DNA of 64,000 nt from positions 62,001 to 126,000 of the forward strand of contig CAHJWG010000007.1 of NCBI GenBank assembly GCA_903642215.1. Reading direction: 5' to 3'. The notes under the pieces were generated by a model, which was given only the letters and a program-made list of their open reading frames with translations, was not told the DNA's origin and did not search any database. Below are positions 1-7,439 of this stretch, piece by piece. This DNA is from Sphingobacteriaceae bacterium (GTDB lineage Bacteria > Bacteroidota > Bacteroidia > Sphingobacteriales > Sphingobacteriaceae). Every line of letters begins with the position of its first letter. The stretch's first letter is position 1. The translations under genes were made by a program, and so were the position numbers.

Positions 1-244
1 TAACATCAAAACCGCGTTCTTGTAAAATCAAAGTATGACTACCGGTACCAGAACCAATATCCAGTACTTCTCCACGGCAAAGTTGCAGTGCCAGCAGTTC
101 GGCTTCCGGCATATCTTCTTCTCCCCGGAAAAAAACTTCCGCCGGCATTTCTTCCGGTTCGCCGTAATTGTTGTTTAACCAAAGTTTTTCTGGAGGTTGC
201 CGGTTGTAAAAATCCAGCAAAACCTGACCGTAAATATCCTTCAC
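1..244 (-). CDS. SAM-dependent methyltransferase, N-terminal part (cut by window edge)
   Basis: The reverse strand is open from a GTG codon at 244-242 to the window edge, about 81 residues. Near the cut end it shows the class I methyltransferase motif I, LDIGSGTGSHTL, which binds the S-adenosylmethionine cofactor. It is preceded by a segment (VLLDFYNRQPPEKLW) like the N-termini of small-molecule methyltransferases. An in-frame stop lies four codons upstream of the GTG and there is no ATG, so GTG is the only usual start. No Shine-Dalgarno sequence is seen. Substrate unknown; the rest of the gene lies to the left of the window. Confidence 0.75.
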   Translation of the reverse strand, partial: MKDIYGQVLLDFYNRQPPEKLWLNNNYGEPEEMPAEVFFRGEEDMPEAELLALQLCRGEVLDIGSGTGSHTLILQERGFDV

Positions 245-265
245 AAAGTAAAATTATAAGTAGGC

Positions 266-339
266 GATGCTGTTTTTATCAGGTAAAAAATGATGAGTAA
301 TTTTTTACAGCTTGAAATTTTATTGGTAAAAACAGTATC
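266..339. repeat. Dispersed palindromic element (family A), CTGTTTTTAT variant
   Basis: The left end GATGCTGTTTTTATCAGG faces the right end TTGGTAAAAACAGTATC. This is the family A inverted repeat with AAAAACAG in place of AAAAGAAG. It lies between the starts of nothing and the end of the histidine kinase gene, in the gap behind the methyltransferase start. Confidence 0.6.
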
Positions 340-358
340 TATCAACATAAACACCTTA

Positions 359-1426
359 TTAACTGCATTTTGCAATTTCAATATAAAAGCTGGTGCCTTT
401 ATTTTCTTCACTTTCAAACCAAATTGCACCGTTGTGCCATTTTACAATTGTTTTAATTATCGACATACCCAAACCAACAGAAGGTTCGCCTTTTAAACCG
501 GTTCTGCGGGCCGGATTAAATTTATCAAACAGGTGTTTATGGAATTTTTGCGGAATGCCGATCCCGGTATCTGCAACGGTAAGCAATATAGTTTTTTCTT
601 TTTCTTCTAAACTCAGCGTAATCGTTCCGCCATCCGGTGTAAATTTGATTGCGTTGGAAAATAAATTACTAATCGCCTGGAAAAACTTATTTTCGTCTAT
701 TTCCGCGAAAATATGCGGTGAATTGGTGTTGAAATGAAAGGTTATTTTCATTTCGGTTTCTGATTGCTGGTATTCCAGAATCATCTGCTCAAAAACTTTT
801 ATCAAGTCGGTTCTTCGTTTAACCAGCTCAACGCCGCTGGATTCTATAAATTCCTGCTTAACAAATTCCTGAATCATGTGAACGCTTTTTTTACTGATTT
901 CTTCAATCAGCGAAATCCATTTTTTTATCTCCGGGTCTTCCTGTAAAGTTTTTTTCCTGAATAAAATAGCTGAAATATTTTGGATGGAACCCAAAGGCCC
1001 GGCAAGATCATGCGAAAGAATATTTAAAACGGCGTTCTTTTTATCCGAAAACTCATTTAACTTATCGTTATGTGCCTTATAATCAGTTATGTTTTCTATC
1101 AAGCCGGTAATCATATTATCCCTGTCCTGGAAAAGGCAAGTTAGTCGTATAAAATGTTCTTTATCCTGTACAGTTATCCTAAATTCAATATCTTTTTTCA
1201 GAATATCCGGTTGTAAAGCAGCGTAAGTTTGTGTTAGATAAGCCTGATCATCCGGATGAACCATTGCAAAAATCGTATCGATGGAAGCCTGATCAGCCGT
1301 AACCTTAAAAAAAGATTCGAAAGCCGGGTTTACATATGTAAATTTTTTAAGATAAGGATCAAAAACAAAATACATTTGATGATTCTGTTCTGTTAATTTG
1401 AACAGGAGTAAAGCAGGATTAACCAT
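359..1426 (-). CDS. PAS-domain sensor histidine kinase, soluble
   Basis: A 355-residue protein. Residues about 10-120 form a PAS fold (YFVFDPYLKKFTYVNPAFE, then MVHPDD). The dimerisation and phosphoacceptor helix follows, with the H-box LSHDLAGPLG (His139). The HATPase_c domain has N-box NLFSNAIKFT (Asn258), G1 ADTGIGIP (near 286-292) and G2 GLGMSII (near 318-324). No membrane segment or signal peptide is seen, so it should sense a cytoplasmic cue through PAS, autophosphorylate and pass phosphate to an unknown response regulator. No regulator gene is adjacent. All core catalytic motifs are intact; the signal is unknown. Confidence 0.9.
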   Translation of the reverse strand: MVNPALLLFKLTEQNHQMYFVFDPYLKKFTYVNPAFESFFKVTADQASIDTIFAMVHPDDQAYLTQTYAALQPDILKKDIEFRITVQDKEHFIRLTCLFQDRDNMITGLIENITDYKAHNDKLNEFSDKKNAVLNILSHDLAGPLGSIQNISAILFRKKTLQEDPEIKKWISLIEEISKKSVHMIQEFVKQEFIESSGVELVKRRTDLIKVFEQMILEYQQSETEMKITFHFNTNSPHIFAEIDENKFFQAISNLFSNAIKFTPDGGTITLSLEEKEKTILLTVADTGIGIPQKFHKHLFDKFNPARRTGLKGEPSVGLGMSIIKTIVKWHNGAIWFESEENKGTSFYIEIAKCS

Positions 1427-1643
1427 AGGGATTTATAGCTCTTTCTTAGCGTTTTATAATCTGCCTAACAAAATTTAAAGTACTAAGTTGAAGTAAAGAA
1501 TCGGATTTTTAAATTTTATTTCTTATCTAAAAAATATTTATTTTTTTAAGTAAAATCAGTTTTAATATTAACAATAAGATCTAAAAACCCGTCGTTTTTA
1601 GGTTTGTGGTTGATTGCCTATCTTTCAGCCAAATATTTTAGCA

Positions 1644-2894
1644 ATGGCAACAGAAGTTAAGTGTCCGAGTTGTGGCCATGGTTTCCCGGTTGAGGCGGCC
1701 ATGACGAAGGAATACCAGAAGGAACTACGCGATAAAATGATTTTATTTACGCGCCAGAAGGAAGAAGAATATCAGCGCAAACAGGAGGAATTTGATAAAA
1801 AATCGAAACAGCAAAACCTGGTTTTTGAAGAACGTTTAGCTTCCGAAAAAAAAGCTTTACAGCAGCAATTAGAGCAAAATCTGCGTAAAACCATTGCTTC
1901 CGATTTTGAAAATAAACTGGTTTTACTGGAAAATGCCAATAAGGAATCCGAAGAAAAACTGAAGCTTTCCCGGCAAAAAGAAATGGAATTTTTGCAGCGC
2001 GAACAGTTACTTAAAAATAAAGAAGCCGAAATGGAGCTTCTTTTACAACGTAAATTGCAGGAACAACGCGGCGAACTTTCCGAACAAATCCGTAAGCAGG
2101 AAGCAGAAAAAAACACAGTTAAAGAAACAGAACATCAGTTTAAAATAAAAGAACTGGAAGAAAAACTGGAGCAGCAGAAAAAGCAAGCCGAAGAAATGAA
2201 ACGTAAGCTTGAACAAGGTTCTATGCAGTTGCAGGGCGAAGTGCAGGAACTGATTTTGGAAGAGTTGCTGCGGCAAAGTTTTCCGTTTGATGTGATCAGC
2301 GAAGTAGGGAAAGGCATCCGCGGTGCCGATTGTGTGCAAACCGTGCGCAACCAGTTTGGGCAGGAGTGCGGCCGCATTATTTATGAGAGCAAGCGTACTA
2401 AAGATTTTGGCGGCGACTGGATTGAAAAACTGAAGAAAGATATGCGCAGCCAGGGCGTTGATGTGGCCGTTATTGTTTCGCAGTGTTACCCGAAAGGTAT
2501 GGAATGTTTTGGCGAGCGCGACGGCGTTTGGATTTGTTCTTTTGAAGAAGCAAAAGCGGTTGCGAGTGTGTTGCGAGACGGCGTAATCAGGCTTTCTAAC
2601 GTGTTGAAATCCCAGGAAAACCGCGGCGATAAAATGCACCTGTTGTATAATTACTTAACCAGCGGCGAATTTTCTGAACAGTGGAAAGCTATACAGGAAG
2701 GTTATTTAAGTATGCGCCAATCGATTTTGCAGGAACGCGTTGCGATGGAAAAAATGTGGAAAGTGCGCGAAAAACAATTGGATAAAGTATTGCTGAATGC
2801 GACAGGAATTCGCGGTTCGATTGAAGGTATTGCCGGAACGGATACGATTAAATTAAGTTTAACCAGTGAAGAAGATAATTTACTGTTGGAATAA
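1644..2894 (+). CDS. DUF2130 / RmuC-like protein with long coiled coil
   Basis: 416 residues from ATG 1644; an in-frame TTG at 1614 would add ten unlikely residues. The protein starts with a CPSCGHGF zinc-ribbon-like half knuckle. A Lys/Glu/Gln-rich coiled coil follows (roughly 20-200), then a C-terminal domain with GIRGADCVQTVR, IIYESKRTKDFGGDW and VIVSQCYP. D229, E248 and K250 are placed like a PD-(D/E)XK nuclease core, the fold proposed for RmuC and DUF2130. The reaction and role are unproven; a link with DNA maintenance is family inference. The gene stands alone, convergent with the redoxin gene. Its stop codon is fused to a family A half-site. Confidence 0.8.
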   Translation: MATEVKCPSCGHGFPVEAAMTKEYQKELRDKMILFTRQKEEEYQRKQEEFDKKSKQQNLVFEERLASEKKALQQQLEQNLRKTIASDFENKLVLLENANKESEEKLKLSRQKEMEFLQREQLLKNKEAEMELLLQRKLQEQRGELSEQIRKQEAEKNTVKETEHQFKIKELEEKLEQQKKQAEEMKRKLEQGSMQLQGEVQELILEELLRQSFPFDVISEVGKGIRGADCVQTVRNQFGQECGRIIYESKRTKDFGGDWIEKLKKDMRSQGVDVAVIVSQCYPKGMECFGERDGVWICSFEEAKAVASVLRDGVIRLSNVLKSQENRGDKMHLLYNYLTSGEFSEQWKAIQEGYLSMRQSILQERVAMEKMWKVREKQLDKVLLNATGIRGSIEGIAGTDTIKLSLTSEEDNLLLE

Positions 2895-2916
2895 TGCTTC
2901 TTTTATCACCTAAAAA
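2893..2916. repeat. Family A half-site overlapping a stop codon
   Basis: ATGCTTCTTTTATCACC followed by TAAAAAA begins at the last base of the TAA of the DUF2130 gene (2892-2894). Only the left arm is present. Confidence 0.6.
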
Positions 2917-2919
2917 ATA

Positions 2920-2957
2920 AAGCCTTGTCATCCTGATTTAACAGAACGGCAAGGCTT
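2920..2957 (-). terminator. Probable intrinsic terminator of the redoxin-like gene
   Basis: AAGCCTTG (2920-2927) pairs with CAAGGCTT (2950-2957). Read on the minus strand, the stem is followed by a T-rich run (TTATTTTTTAG). It lies 48 bp past the stop of the gene at 3005-3637. The loop is long (22 nt), so the call is moderate. Confidence 0.45.
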
Positions 2958-3004
2958 CAAACTAAACTAAACTGCTATAAAAAACTGTGGAAAAATCCTT
3001 GTTA

Positions 3005-3637
3005 TTAATTGTTAAAATGTAAAGTTTGATTTGCATTTCTGGTGGCTTCAATAATTTCCTGCGAAGGGAAATTGCCGTTAAAAGAAGTATCAATATGATC
3101 ATAAATAATCTGTCCGTTCGGCGATAAAACGTAAGTTGCCAGCAAAGGCACATTTACATCGATACCCGAAAACCTGTTCCAGATCGGATCTTCCTCGCCG
3201 TAAATCTTAAATTGTTTGGCTATTTCGTGGTTTACATCGTGGTAAAAGTTCAGGTTAAAATTGTGTTTCCGGTTAACTTCTGTTTGCGTAAAAGGCCCTT
3301 CGGAAGTAATAATTAATAAATTACCGCCGGCAGCTGTAATTTCATTTTGGATGGCGTTCAGCTTTTTTAAAATGTGGATGCCTTTGCGGTTCCAAGGTTC
3401 AGCATAAAAACTGATTATCAACGGCTTGTTTAGTAATTGATGAAAAAATATGTTGCCTTCGTAATTCTTAACCCGGTCAGTTTTCAGCCACGTTCCGTTT
3501 TTGTTGATTAGTTTCAAATCCGGTGTTAATTGTCCGGCTTGTAATGGTTTTAAAGGTTGATATTTTTTATCGAAAACAGGTTCGCGGATAATTTCTAAAA
3601 GATCAAACTTGGGAAATTGATAAGCAATAGTTTGCAT
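3005..3637 (-). CDS. Peroxiredoxin-like (AhpC/TSA, thioredoxin fold) protein lacking the peroxidatic cysteine
   Basis: 210 residues from ATG 3637. A TTG-started extension to 3685 is possible but unlikely. The fold signature is a redoxin: a lead-in with APD-like LTPDLKL, then KPLIISFYAEPWNRKG at about 71-86. Peroxiredoxins there have FYxxxWCPxC; here Trp82 is kept but the peroxidatic Cys is Asn83 and the second Cys is Lys85. No other cysteine is in the protein, so peroxidase chemistry by the usual route is not possible. Known Cys-less members of the family are of unknown or binding function. It lies 99 bp downstream of a poly-Cys mini-ORF on the same strand and probably shares its promoter. 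Confidence 0.7.
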   Translation of the reverse strand: MQTIAYQFPKFDLLEIIREPVFDKKYQPLKPLQAGQLTPDLKLINKNGTWLKTDRVKNYEGNIFFHQLLNKPLIISFYAEPWNRKGIHILKKLNAIQNEITAAGGNLLIITSEGPFTQTEVNRKHNFNLNFYHDVNHEIAKQFKIYGEEDPIWNRFSGIDVNVPLLATYVLSPNGQIIYDHIDTSFNGNFPSQEIIEATRNANQTLHFNN

Positions 3638-3736
3638 AAAATATTTTTTAATTAAAGGATCGGTGCTGCGGTTACATCGTAACAATCAGCTTTAAAAATA
3701 ATAAGGTAAAAGAAGTATTACGGAGAAGTTTCGAGG

Positions 3737-3826
3737 TTAACAACAACAGTTGCACATATACATCATCAGGCTAAACGGTTGTCCGGCTGCTGATTTCTTC
3801 GATGTATTTTTTAAGGAATGTGTCAT
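3737..3826 (-). CDS. 29-residue ORF ending in a poly-cysteine tail, candidate leader peptide
   Basis: ATG at 3826-3824, stop at 3739-3737. The peptide begins MTHSLKNTSKKSAAG and ends SLMMYMCNCCC. It sits about 20 nt behind a perfect TAnnTTTG -7 element (3848-3855) and about 100 nt ahead of the redoxin-like gene on the same strand. Four of the last five codons are Cys (TGC, then three TGT), the arrangement of Cys-responsive attenuator ORFs known from mycobacteria. No clear anti-terminator hairpin is visible after it; there is only a short GTTAC/GTAAC stem near 3670-3683. The longer in-frame ORF up to 3964 crosses the promoter and is not credible. Leader function is inference. Confidence 0.45.
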   Translation of the reverse strand: MTHSLKNTSKKSAAGQPFSLMMYMCNCCC

Positions 3827-3847
3827 CAATTTTGTGTGTTGCTGATA

Positions 3848-3855
3848 CAAATATA
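3848..3855 (-). promoter_or_regulatory. -7 promoter element TATATTTG for leader ORF and redoxin gene
   Basis: Reverse-strand TATATTTG matches the Bacteroidota -7 consensus TAnnTTTG. The predicted start of transcription is 3-4 nt further, giving a leader of about 20 nt before the ATG at 3826. No good -33 TTG is seen. Confidence 0.45.
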
Positions 3856-3982
3856 TAATTAGTCTATAGATTTTATAGAGTATTATAAAAAAATTATGTA
3901 AATTATTGATAATCAATAGTAAAATTTTCATAATGCGTTTATCACCTAAAAATCCTTCCTGCAATAATGTGCAGGAAAGCTT

Positions 3983-5020
3983 TTAATAAAATTTTGGTAG
4001 CGGGTTCAATTTTAGGTTTTGCCGCTGGTGCCAATACGGATAAATAGGAGGGATTTCGCTGGCTTGGTCTAACTTCTTAACCTGATCCAAAGTTAAATTC
4101 CAGCCGGCAGCTGCTAAGTTTTGTTTTAATTGTTCTTCATTTCGGGCACCAATAACCAAAGTAGCAATCGTTGGCCGTTGCAATAACCAGTTTAAGGCAA
4201 CCTGTGCAACTGTTTTTTCGGTTTCGGCAGCAACTTCATCCAAAGTATCCATAATATTGAAAAAAGTTTCTTCGGAAATAGCATGTTCCGGCACCGGGCT
4301 TCCGCCTTGTGCAATCCGGCTTTCCGGTGGAAAAGGCTGATTACGGCGATATTTTCCGCCTAAACGGCCGGCTGCTAACGGACTCCAAACGATGCCGCCC
4401 ACTTTTTGATCCAAACCTAAAGGCATCAGTTCCCATTCGTATTCGCGATTAATCAGCGAATAATAAACCTGGTGCGCCACATATTTATTCCAGCCGTAAT
4501 GATCAGCAATTGCTTGAGATTTCATTAAATGCCAGCCCGAAAAATTAGAACAGGCGATGTAACGCACTTTTCCGCTTTGCACCAAATCATCCAGCGTGCG
4601 CATGGTTTCTTCCACCGGCGTAACGCCGTCGAAACCGTGCATGTGGTAAATATCAATATAATCGGTGTTGAGGCGTTTCAGGCTGGCTTCGCAGGCTTTG
4701 ATTAAATGGAAACGCGACGAACCCTGATCGTTCGGGCTTTTACCCATCGGGAAAGTTGCTTTGGTAGAAATGAATACTTTATCGCGCAAACCGGCCAAAC
4801 TTTTACCCAAAATTTCTTCTGCTAAACCATCCGAATAAATATCTGCCGTATCAAATAAATTTACGCCGGCATCCATACAAAGGTTAACCAAACGCGTGGC
4901 TTCTTCTACTTGTGTGCTGCCCCAGGCTTTAAAAAAATCTCCATTGCCGCCAAAAGTAGCCGTGCCAAAACTTAAAACCGGCACATGCAAACCGGATGCA
5001 CCTAATTGTCTGAATTCCAT
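3983..5020 (-). CDS. Aldo/keto reductase
   Basis: 345 residues, a single (beta/alpha)8 NADPH-dependent oxidoreductase. The catalytic tetrad is visible: Asp57 and Tyr62 in FDTADIYSDG, Lys87 in ISTKATF and His128 in YHMHGFDG. The C-terminal cofactor motif (VIGARNEEQLKQNL) is also present. It resembles the L-glyceraldehyde-3-phosphate reductase/YajO type of AKR; the substrate cannot be read from sequence. ATG at 5020 is favoured because MEFRQLG is the usual AKR N-terminus. It is monocistronic. A second AKR lies at 7440-8288, but the two are only family-level relatives. Confidence 0.9.
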   Translation of the reverse strand: MEFRQLGASGLHVPVLSFGTATFGGNGDFFKAWGSTQVEEATRLVNLCMDAGVNLFDTADIYSDGLAEEILGKSLAGLRDKVFISTKATFPMGKSPNDQGSSRFHLIKACEASLKRLNTDYIDIYHMHGFDGVTPVEETMRTLDDLVQSGKVRYIACSNFSGWHLMKSQAIADHYGWNKYVAHQVYYSLINREYEWELMPLGLDQKVGGIVWSPLAAGRLGGKYRRNQPFPPESRIAQGGSPVPEHAISEETFFNIMDTLDEVAAETEKTVAQVALNWLLQRPTIATLVIGARNEEQLKQNLAAAGWNLTLDQVKKLDQASEIPPIYPYWHQRQNLKLNPLPKFY

Positions 5021-5128
5021 AATGCTGTGTTTGTATTAAAAATATAAAGTTAATTTGATAAGATATGTTTAGGAGTGATGTTTCTTTTATCCTTAGAGAA
5101 AAATAATTTCTTTTTGGTAAATTTACTG

Positions 5129-5142
5129 ATTGTAATTACAAT
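5129..5142. promoter_or_regulatory. Perfect 14-bp palindrome before the HEPN gene (possible operator)
   Basis: ATTGTAATTACAAT is a perfect palindrome that ends 8 bp before the ATG at 5151, where an autoregulating toxin-antitoxin complex would bind. A near-consensus -7 (TAAATTTA) lies just upstream. The regulatory role is inference. Confidence 0.4.
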
Positions 5143-5150
5143 GAATTGAA

Positions 5151-5609
5151 ATGACTAATCCTGAAGAAATCAAAAATCTTGCTATGCAGCGTTTAGAAGA
5201 AGCAAGGATATTGTTTAGAAATGGAATGTCTGATGGTGCATTTTACTTAGCCGGATATAGTGTAGAATTAATGCTAAAAGCTAAAATTTGTGAACGCTTA
5301 GGAATACCTAACTTATTTGATGAAAGTCATCCCAATAACAAAACTATTAGCGGAATTGGGGAACTAAGGAAAATTCTAAAAACACATAATTTGTTTATTT
5401 TGCTGATTATAAGTGGTTTAAAAACTAAATTTGATGATGAAAAAGCTACAAATAAAGAATTAGCAAAAGCAAACTCATTGTTGTTTAATGCCTGGGACGA
5501 AAATGCAAGATATAAACCTTGTGGATATATGTTAGATAAAGATGTTGAAAAATTATTAAATTTGCTTACAGGAGTAAAGGGAATACTGACATGGATAAAA
5601 CTAAATTAA
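5151..5609 (+). CDS. HEPN-domain protein, possible toxin of a two-gene module
   Basis: 152 residues. The N-terminal half is an all-helical HEPN domain (LAMQRLEEARILF, then AFYLAGYSVELMLKAKICERL, the typical second helix). A basic-spacer-His pattern, R73-KILKT-H79, fits the R-x4-6-H motif of HEPN ribonucleases but lies earlier than in many members, so activity is uncertain. Codon use and composition are clearly AT-richer than the flanking genes, suggesting acquisition. It overlaps the next ORF by 19 bp, so the two are translationally coupled. A nucleic-acid-targeting toxin role is inference from family and layout. Confidence 0.65.
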   Translation: MTNPEEIKNLAMQRLEEARILFRNGMSDGAFYLAGYSVELMLKAKICERLGIPNLFDESHPNNKTISGIGELRKILKTHNLFILLIISGLKTKFDDEKATNKELAKANSLLFNAWDENARYKPCGYMLDKDVEKLLNLLTGVKGILTWIKLN

Positions 5610-5902
5610 AAAAATTATTAAAACCATTTCAAATTAAATGCGCAGAAAAAGGTAAACCCTTGGTTAATCTTTGTATAGATGATGCTTATCCTGGTGATAT
5701 TTCAACATCCTATATTGTACAGGTAAAAGCAAACTGGATTGATCAAACAGATTGTTCAGAAGCAATTGATTTTTTATTTGATATACTTTGGGAAACTACA
5801 AGTGAAGAAGTTAGGAAAAAAATATTTTCTATAAATGTGCTTGATAGCAGAGCAGAATTACATTGTTCATCATTAGAGTCAGTTTCGTTAGTTAAAGTAT
5901 AA
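5591..5902 (+). CDS. Unknown 103-residue protein coupled to the HEPN gene
   Basis: Starts inside the 3' end of the HEPN ORF and reads in another frame. I do not recognise the family. It is a small mixed alpha/beta protein with a central stretch (DISTSYIVQVKANWID) that looks like two strands, and a helix near 78-88. There is no GS-x10-DxD nucleotidyltransferase motif, so it is not the MNT antitoxin usually paired with HEPN toxins. The low GC matches its partner. Antitoxin or partner function is inference from the overlap alone. Confidence 0.5.
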   Translation: MDKTKLKKLLKPFQIKCAEKGKPLVNLCIDDAYPGDISTSYIVQVKANWIDQTDCSEAIDFLFDILWETTSEEVRKKIFSINVLDSRAELHCSSLESVSLVKV

Positions 5903-5937
5903 TTAACTGTGTTTAATTAACGATTTAATGAACAACT

Positions 5938-7224
5938 TTAATTTTTGAGAATGGGTAGTTTTTTCTTCACCTGCTGCAAAACCAACGCTACCAAAATCAA
6001 CATCCCACAAATAAAACCGATCACCGGCGCAGTCGTAACGCTCATTCCCCAACCGGAAATATAAGCACCTAATACATCGCATAAATTCACAATCGCCATA
6101 TAAGTGGTAAATTGCGAACCTTCTACTTTGGCCAAACATAAAGCCATTAAAACCGGCATGGCGGCCACGCTAAAAATCGGGTCGGCCAGGCTGTACAATA
6201 AAACACCGGTTGTACTTAACGGCCGGTGAACCCACAAAAAACCTAAACTGTTAAATACCAGGAAGAATGCACAAATGGCAATTGTTACAAATAATTGCAT
6301 TTTCCCGGGGCCAATCCTATCCGCCAAAATGCCGCCGCTCAGCGTAACCACAACGGTGATGATACTTCCCCAAGTTCCCTGCAAAACAGAAAGCTGATTA
6401 TCGTCCCAATGTAAATTGTGGATTAAGTGGAAGGAAAACGAACGGATAAAAATGCTTAAACACAGGTAAACCAAAGCGATAATCCCAAAAATACGCAGGC
6501 TTTTATGTTGCGTAATTCCTTTGTAAAGCTGCTGGAAAAGCCATTTTAAATTTGGGTTTTCCGTGTGATTTTCCGTTCGGTCATCTTTTTTTAAATTGAA
6601 GGAAGGCTGATAACTATCGGTACGATCAATTTTAGTGAAATACGTAGAAATGGTTAATAAAAGAAGTATGGCCGATTGGCAGGCGGCAGCATAAAAAAAC
6701 CCAAACTTATGCAGAATGGTAGAAAGCCCGGCTGCACCAATTGCCACGCCTAAAAGCAACCCGGCACGCATAAAAGCATTGATCCGCCCTTGCTCGTGGA
6801 CGGGTGTGATGGCAATTGCAGCGGCATCCACACTGGCATCCTGCACGGAAGCAAAAATGCTGTGCGTAAAAAATAAGGCTGTTAAAAAACTGATTTCGGT
6901 AACCGGATTTTTCACGAGTAACAAGCCTAATGAAACGATAAAAGCCAGGATCTGCGAAAAAATAATCCAGTGTTTCCGGTGGCCCATTAAAGAAAACTGG
7001 TAGCGGTCTATCAGCGCACCAACAATAAACTGGAAGATCCAGGGCAGGCCAACAATGGCATCAAACGTACCGATGGTAACGGCACTAACGCCTTTGCCAA
7101 TTAAATAATTTGCAATTGCGGTAAGCGCAAAACCGGCCGGGATGCCCTGCATTGCGTATAAATAAGCAAAAGTAAAATAGCGTAATCTGGTACTTTCTTT
7201 AAGTACGGGCAGTTTATAAAGCAA
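5938..7224 (-). CDS. MFS permease of the AmpG-like group
   Basis: 428 residues with about 12 hydrophobic segments, an inner-membrane transporter. The opening RYFTFAYLYAMQGIPAGF and the segment ASVQDASVDAAAIA match the AmpG/acetyl-CoA-transporter branch of the MFS, whose members import anhydromuropeptides or related solutes. A central cytoplasmic loop of about 45 residues separates the two six-helix halves. The window also carries anmK (36614), which acts on anhydro-MurNAc in the same recycling route, but the genes are far apart. The substrate is therefore inference. Confidence 0.75.
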   Translation of the reverse strand: MLYKLPVLKESTRLRYFTFAYLYAMQGIPAGFALTAIANYLIGKGVSAVTIGTFDAIVGLPWIFQFIVGALIDRYQFSLMGHRKHWIIFSQILAFIVSLGLLLVKNPVTEISFLTALFFTHSIFASVQDASVDAAAIAITPVHEQGRINAFMRAGLLLGVAIGAAGLSTILHKFGFFYAAACQSAILLLLTISTYFTKIDRTDSYQPSFNLKKDDRTENHTENPNLKWLFQQLYKGITQHKSLRIFGIIALVYLCLSIFIRSFSFHLIHNLHWDDNQLSVLQGTWGSIITVVVTLSGGILADRIGPGKMQLFVTIAICAFFLVFNSLGFLWVHRPLSTTGVLLYSLADPIFSVAAMPVLMALCLAKVEGSQFTTYMAIVNLCDVLGAYISGWGMSVTTAPVIGFICGMLILVALVLQQVKKKLPILKN

Positions 7225-7317
7225 AGCTTATCGGGTTATAATTAACGGTTCAAGGAACAGTATTTTTATTTCTTTATCAGAACTATTAGATTTAATTAAG
7301 TTATCGATTTTTTCTAT

Positions 7318-7371
7318 GGTAAAAGAAGCATCGATAGATTTAAATAAATACTTCTTTTATCAGCATAAAAA
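7318..7371. repeat. Family A element, arms in inside-out order
   Basis: GGTAAAAGAAGCATCGAT is followed after a short AT spacer by AAATACTTCTTTTATCAG. The right arm comes first and the left arm second, the reverse of most copies. It still forms a hairpin. It lies between two minus-strand genes. Confidence 0.55.
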
Positions 7372-7387
7372 CAGGAACATTATTTAC

Positions 7388-7422
7388 AAAAAAAGACAAG
7401 TATTTCTACCTGTCTTTTTTTT
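7388..7422 (-). terminator. Intrinsic terminator of the second aldo/keto reductase gene
   Basis: AAAAAAAGACAAG pairs with CTGTCTTTTTTTT around a 9-nt loop. On the minus strand this is a stem flanked by a T run, starting 18 bp after the stop at 7440. The A/T runs on both sides could make it work in both directions. Confidence 0.7.
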
Positions 7423-7439
7423 AATAGTTTTAGTTTTAT

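Noticed and set aside
1581-1601. Hairpin CTAAAAAC-CCGTC-GTTTTTAG before the DUF2130 gene
   Set aside because: Perfect 8-bp stem, but AT-rich, without a T tail and without repeats elsewhere; no function can be argued.
2043-2639. 198-codon ORF antisense to the DUF2130 gene
   Set aside because: Composition is the mirror of the coiled-coil codons and it has no domain features; the sense gene is well supported.
3737-3964. 75-codon version of the poly-Cys ORF
   Set aside because: It would run through the TATATTTG promoter and a family A-like half-site; only the last 29 codons are kept.
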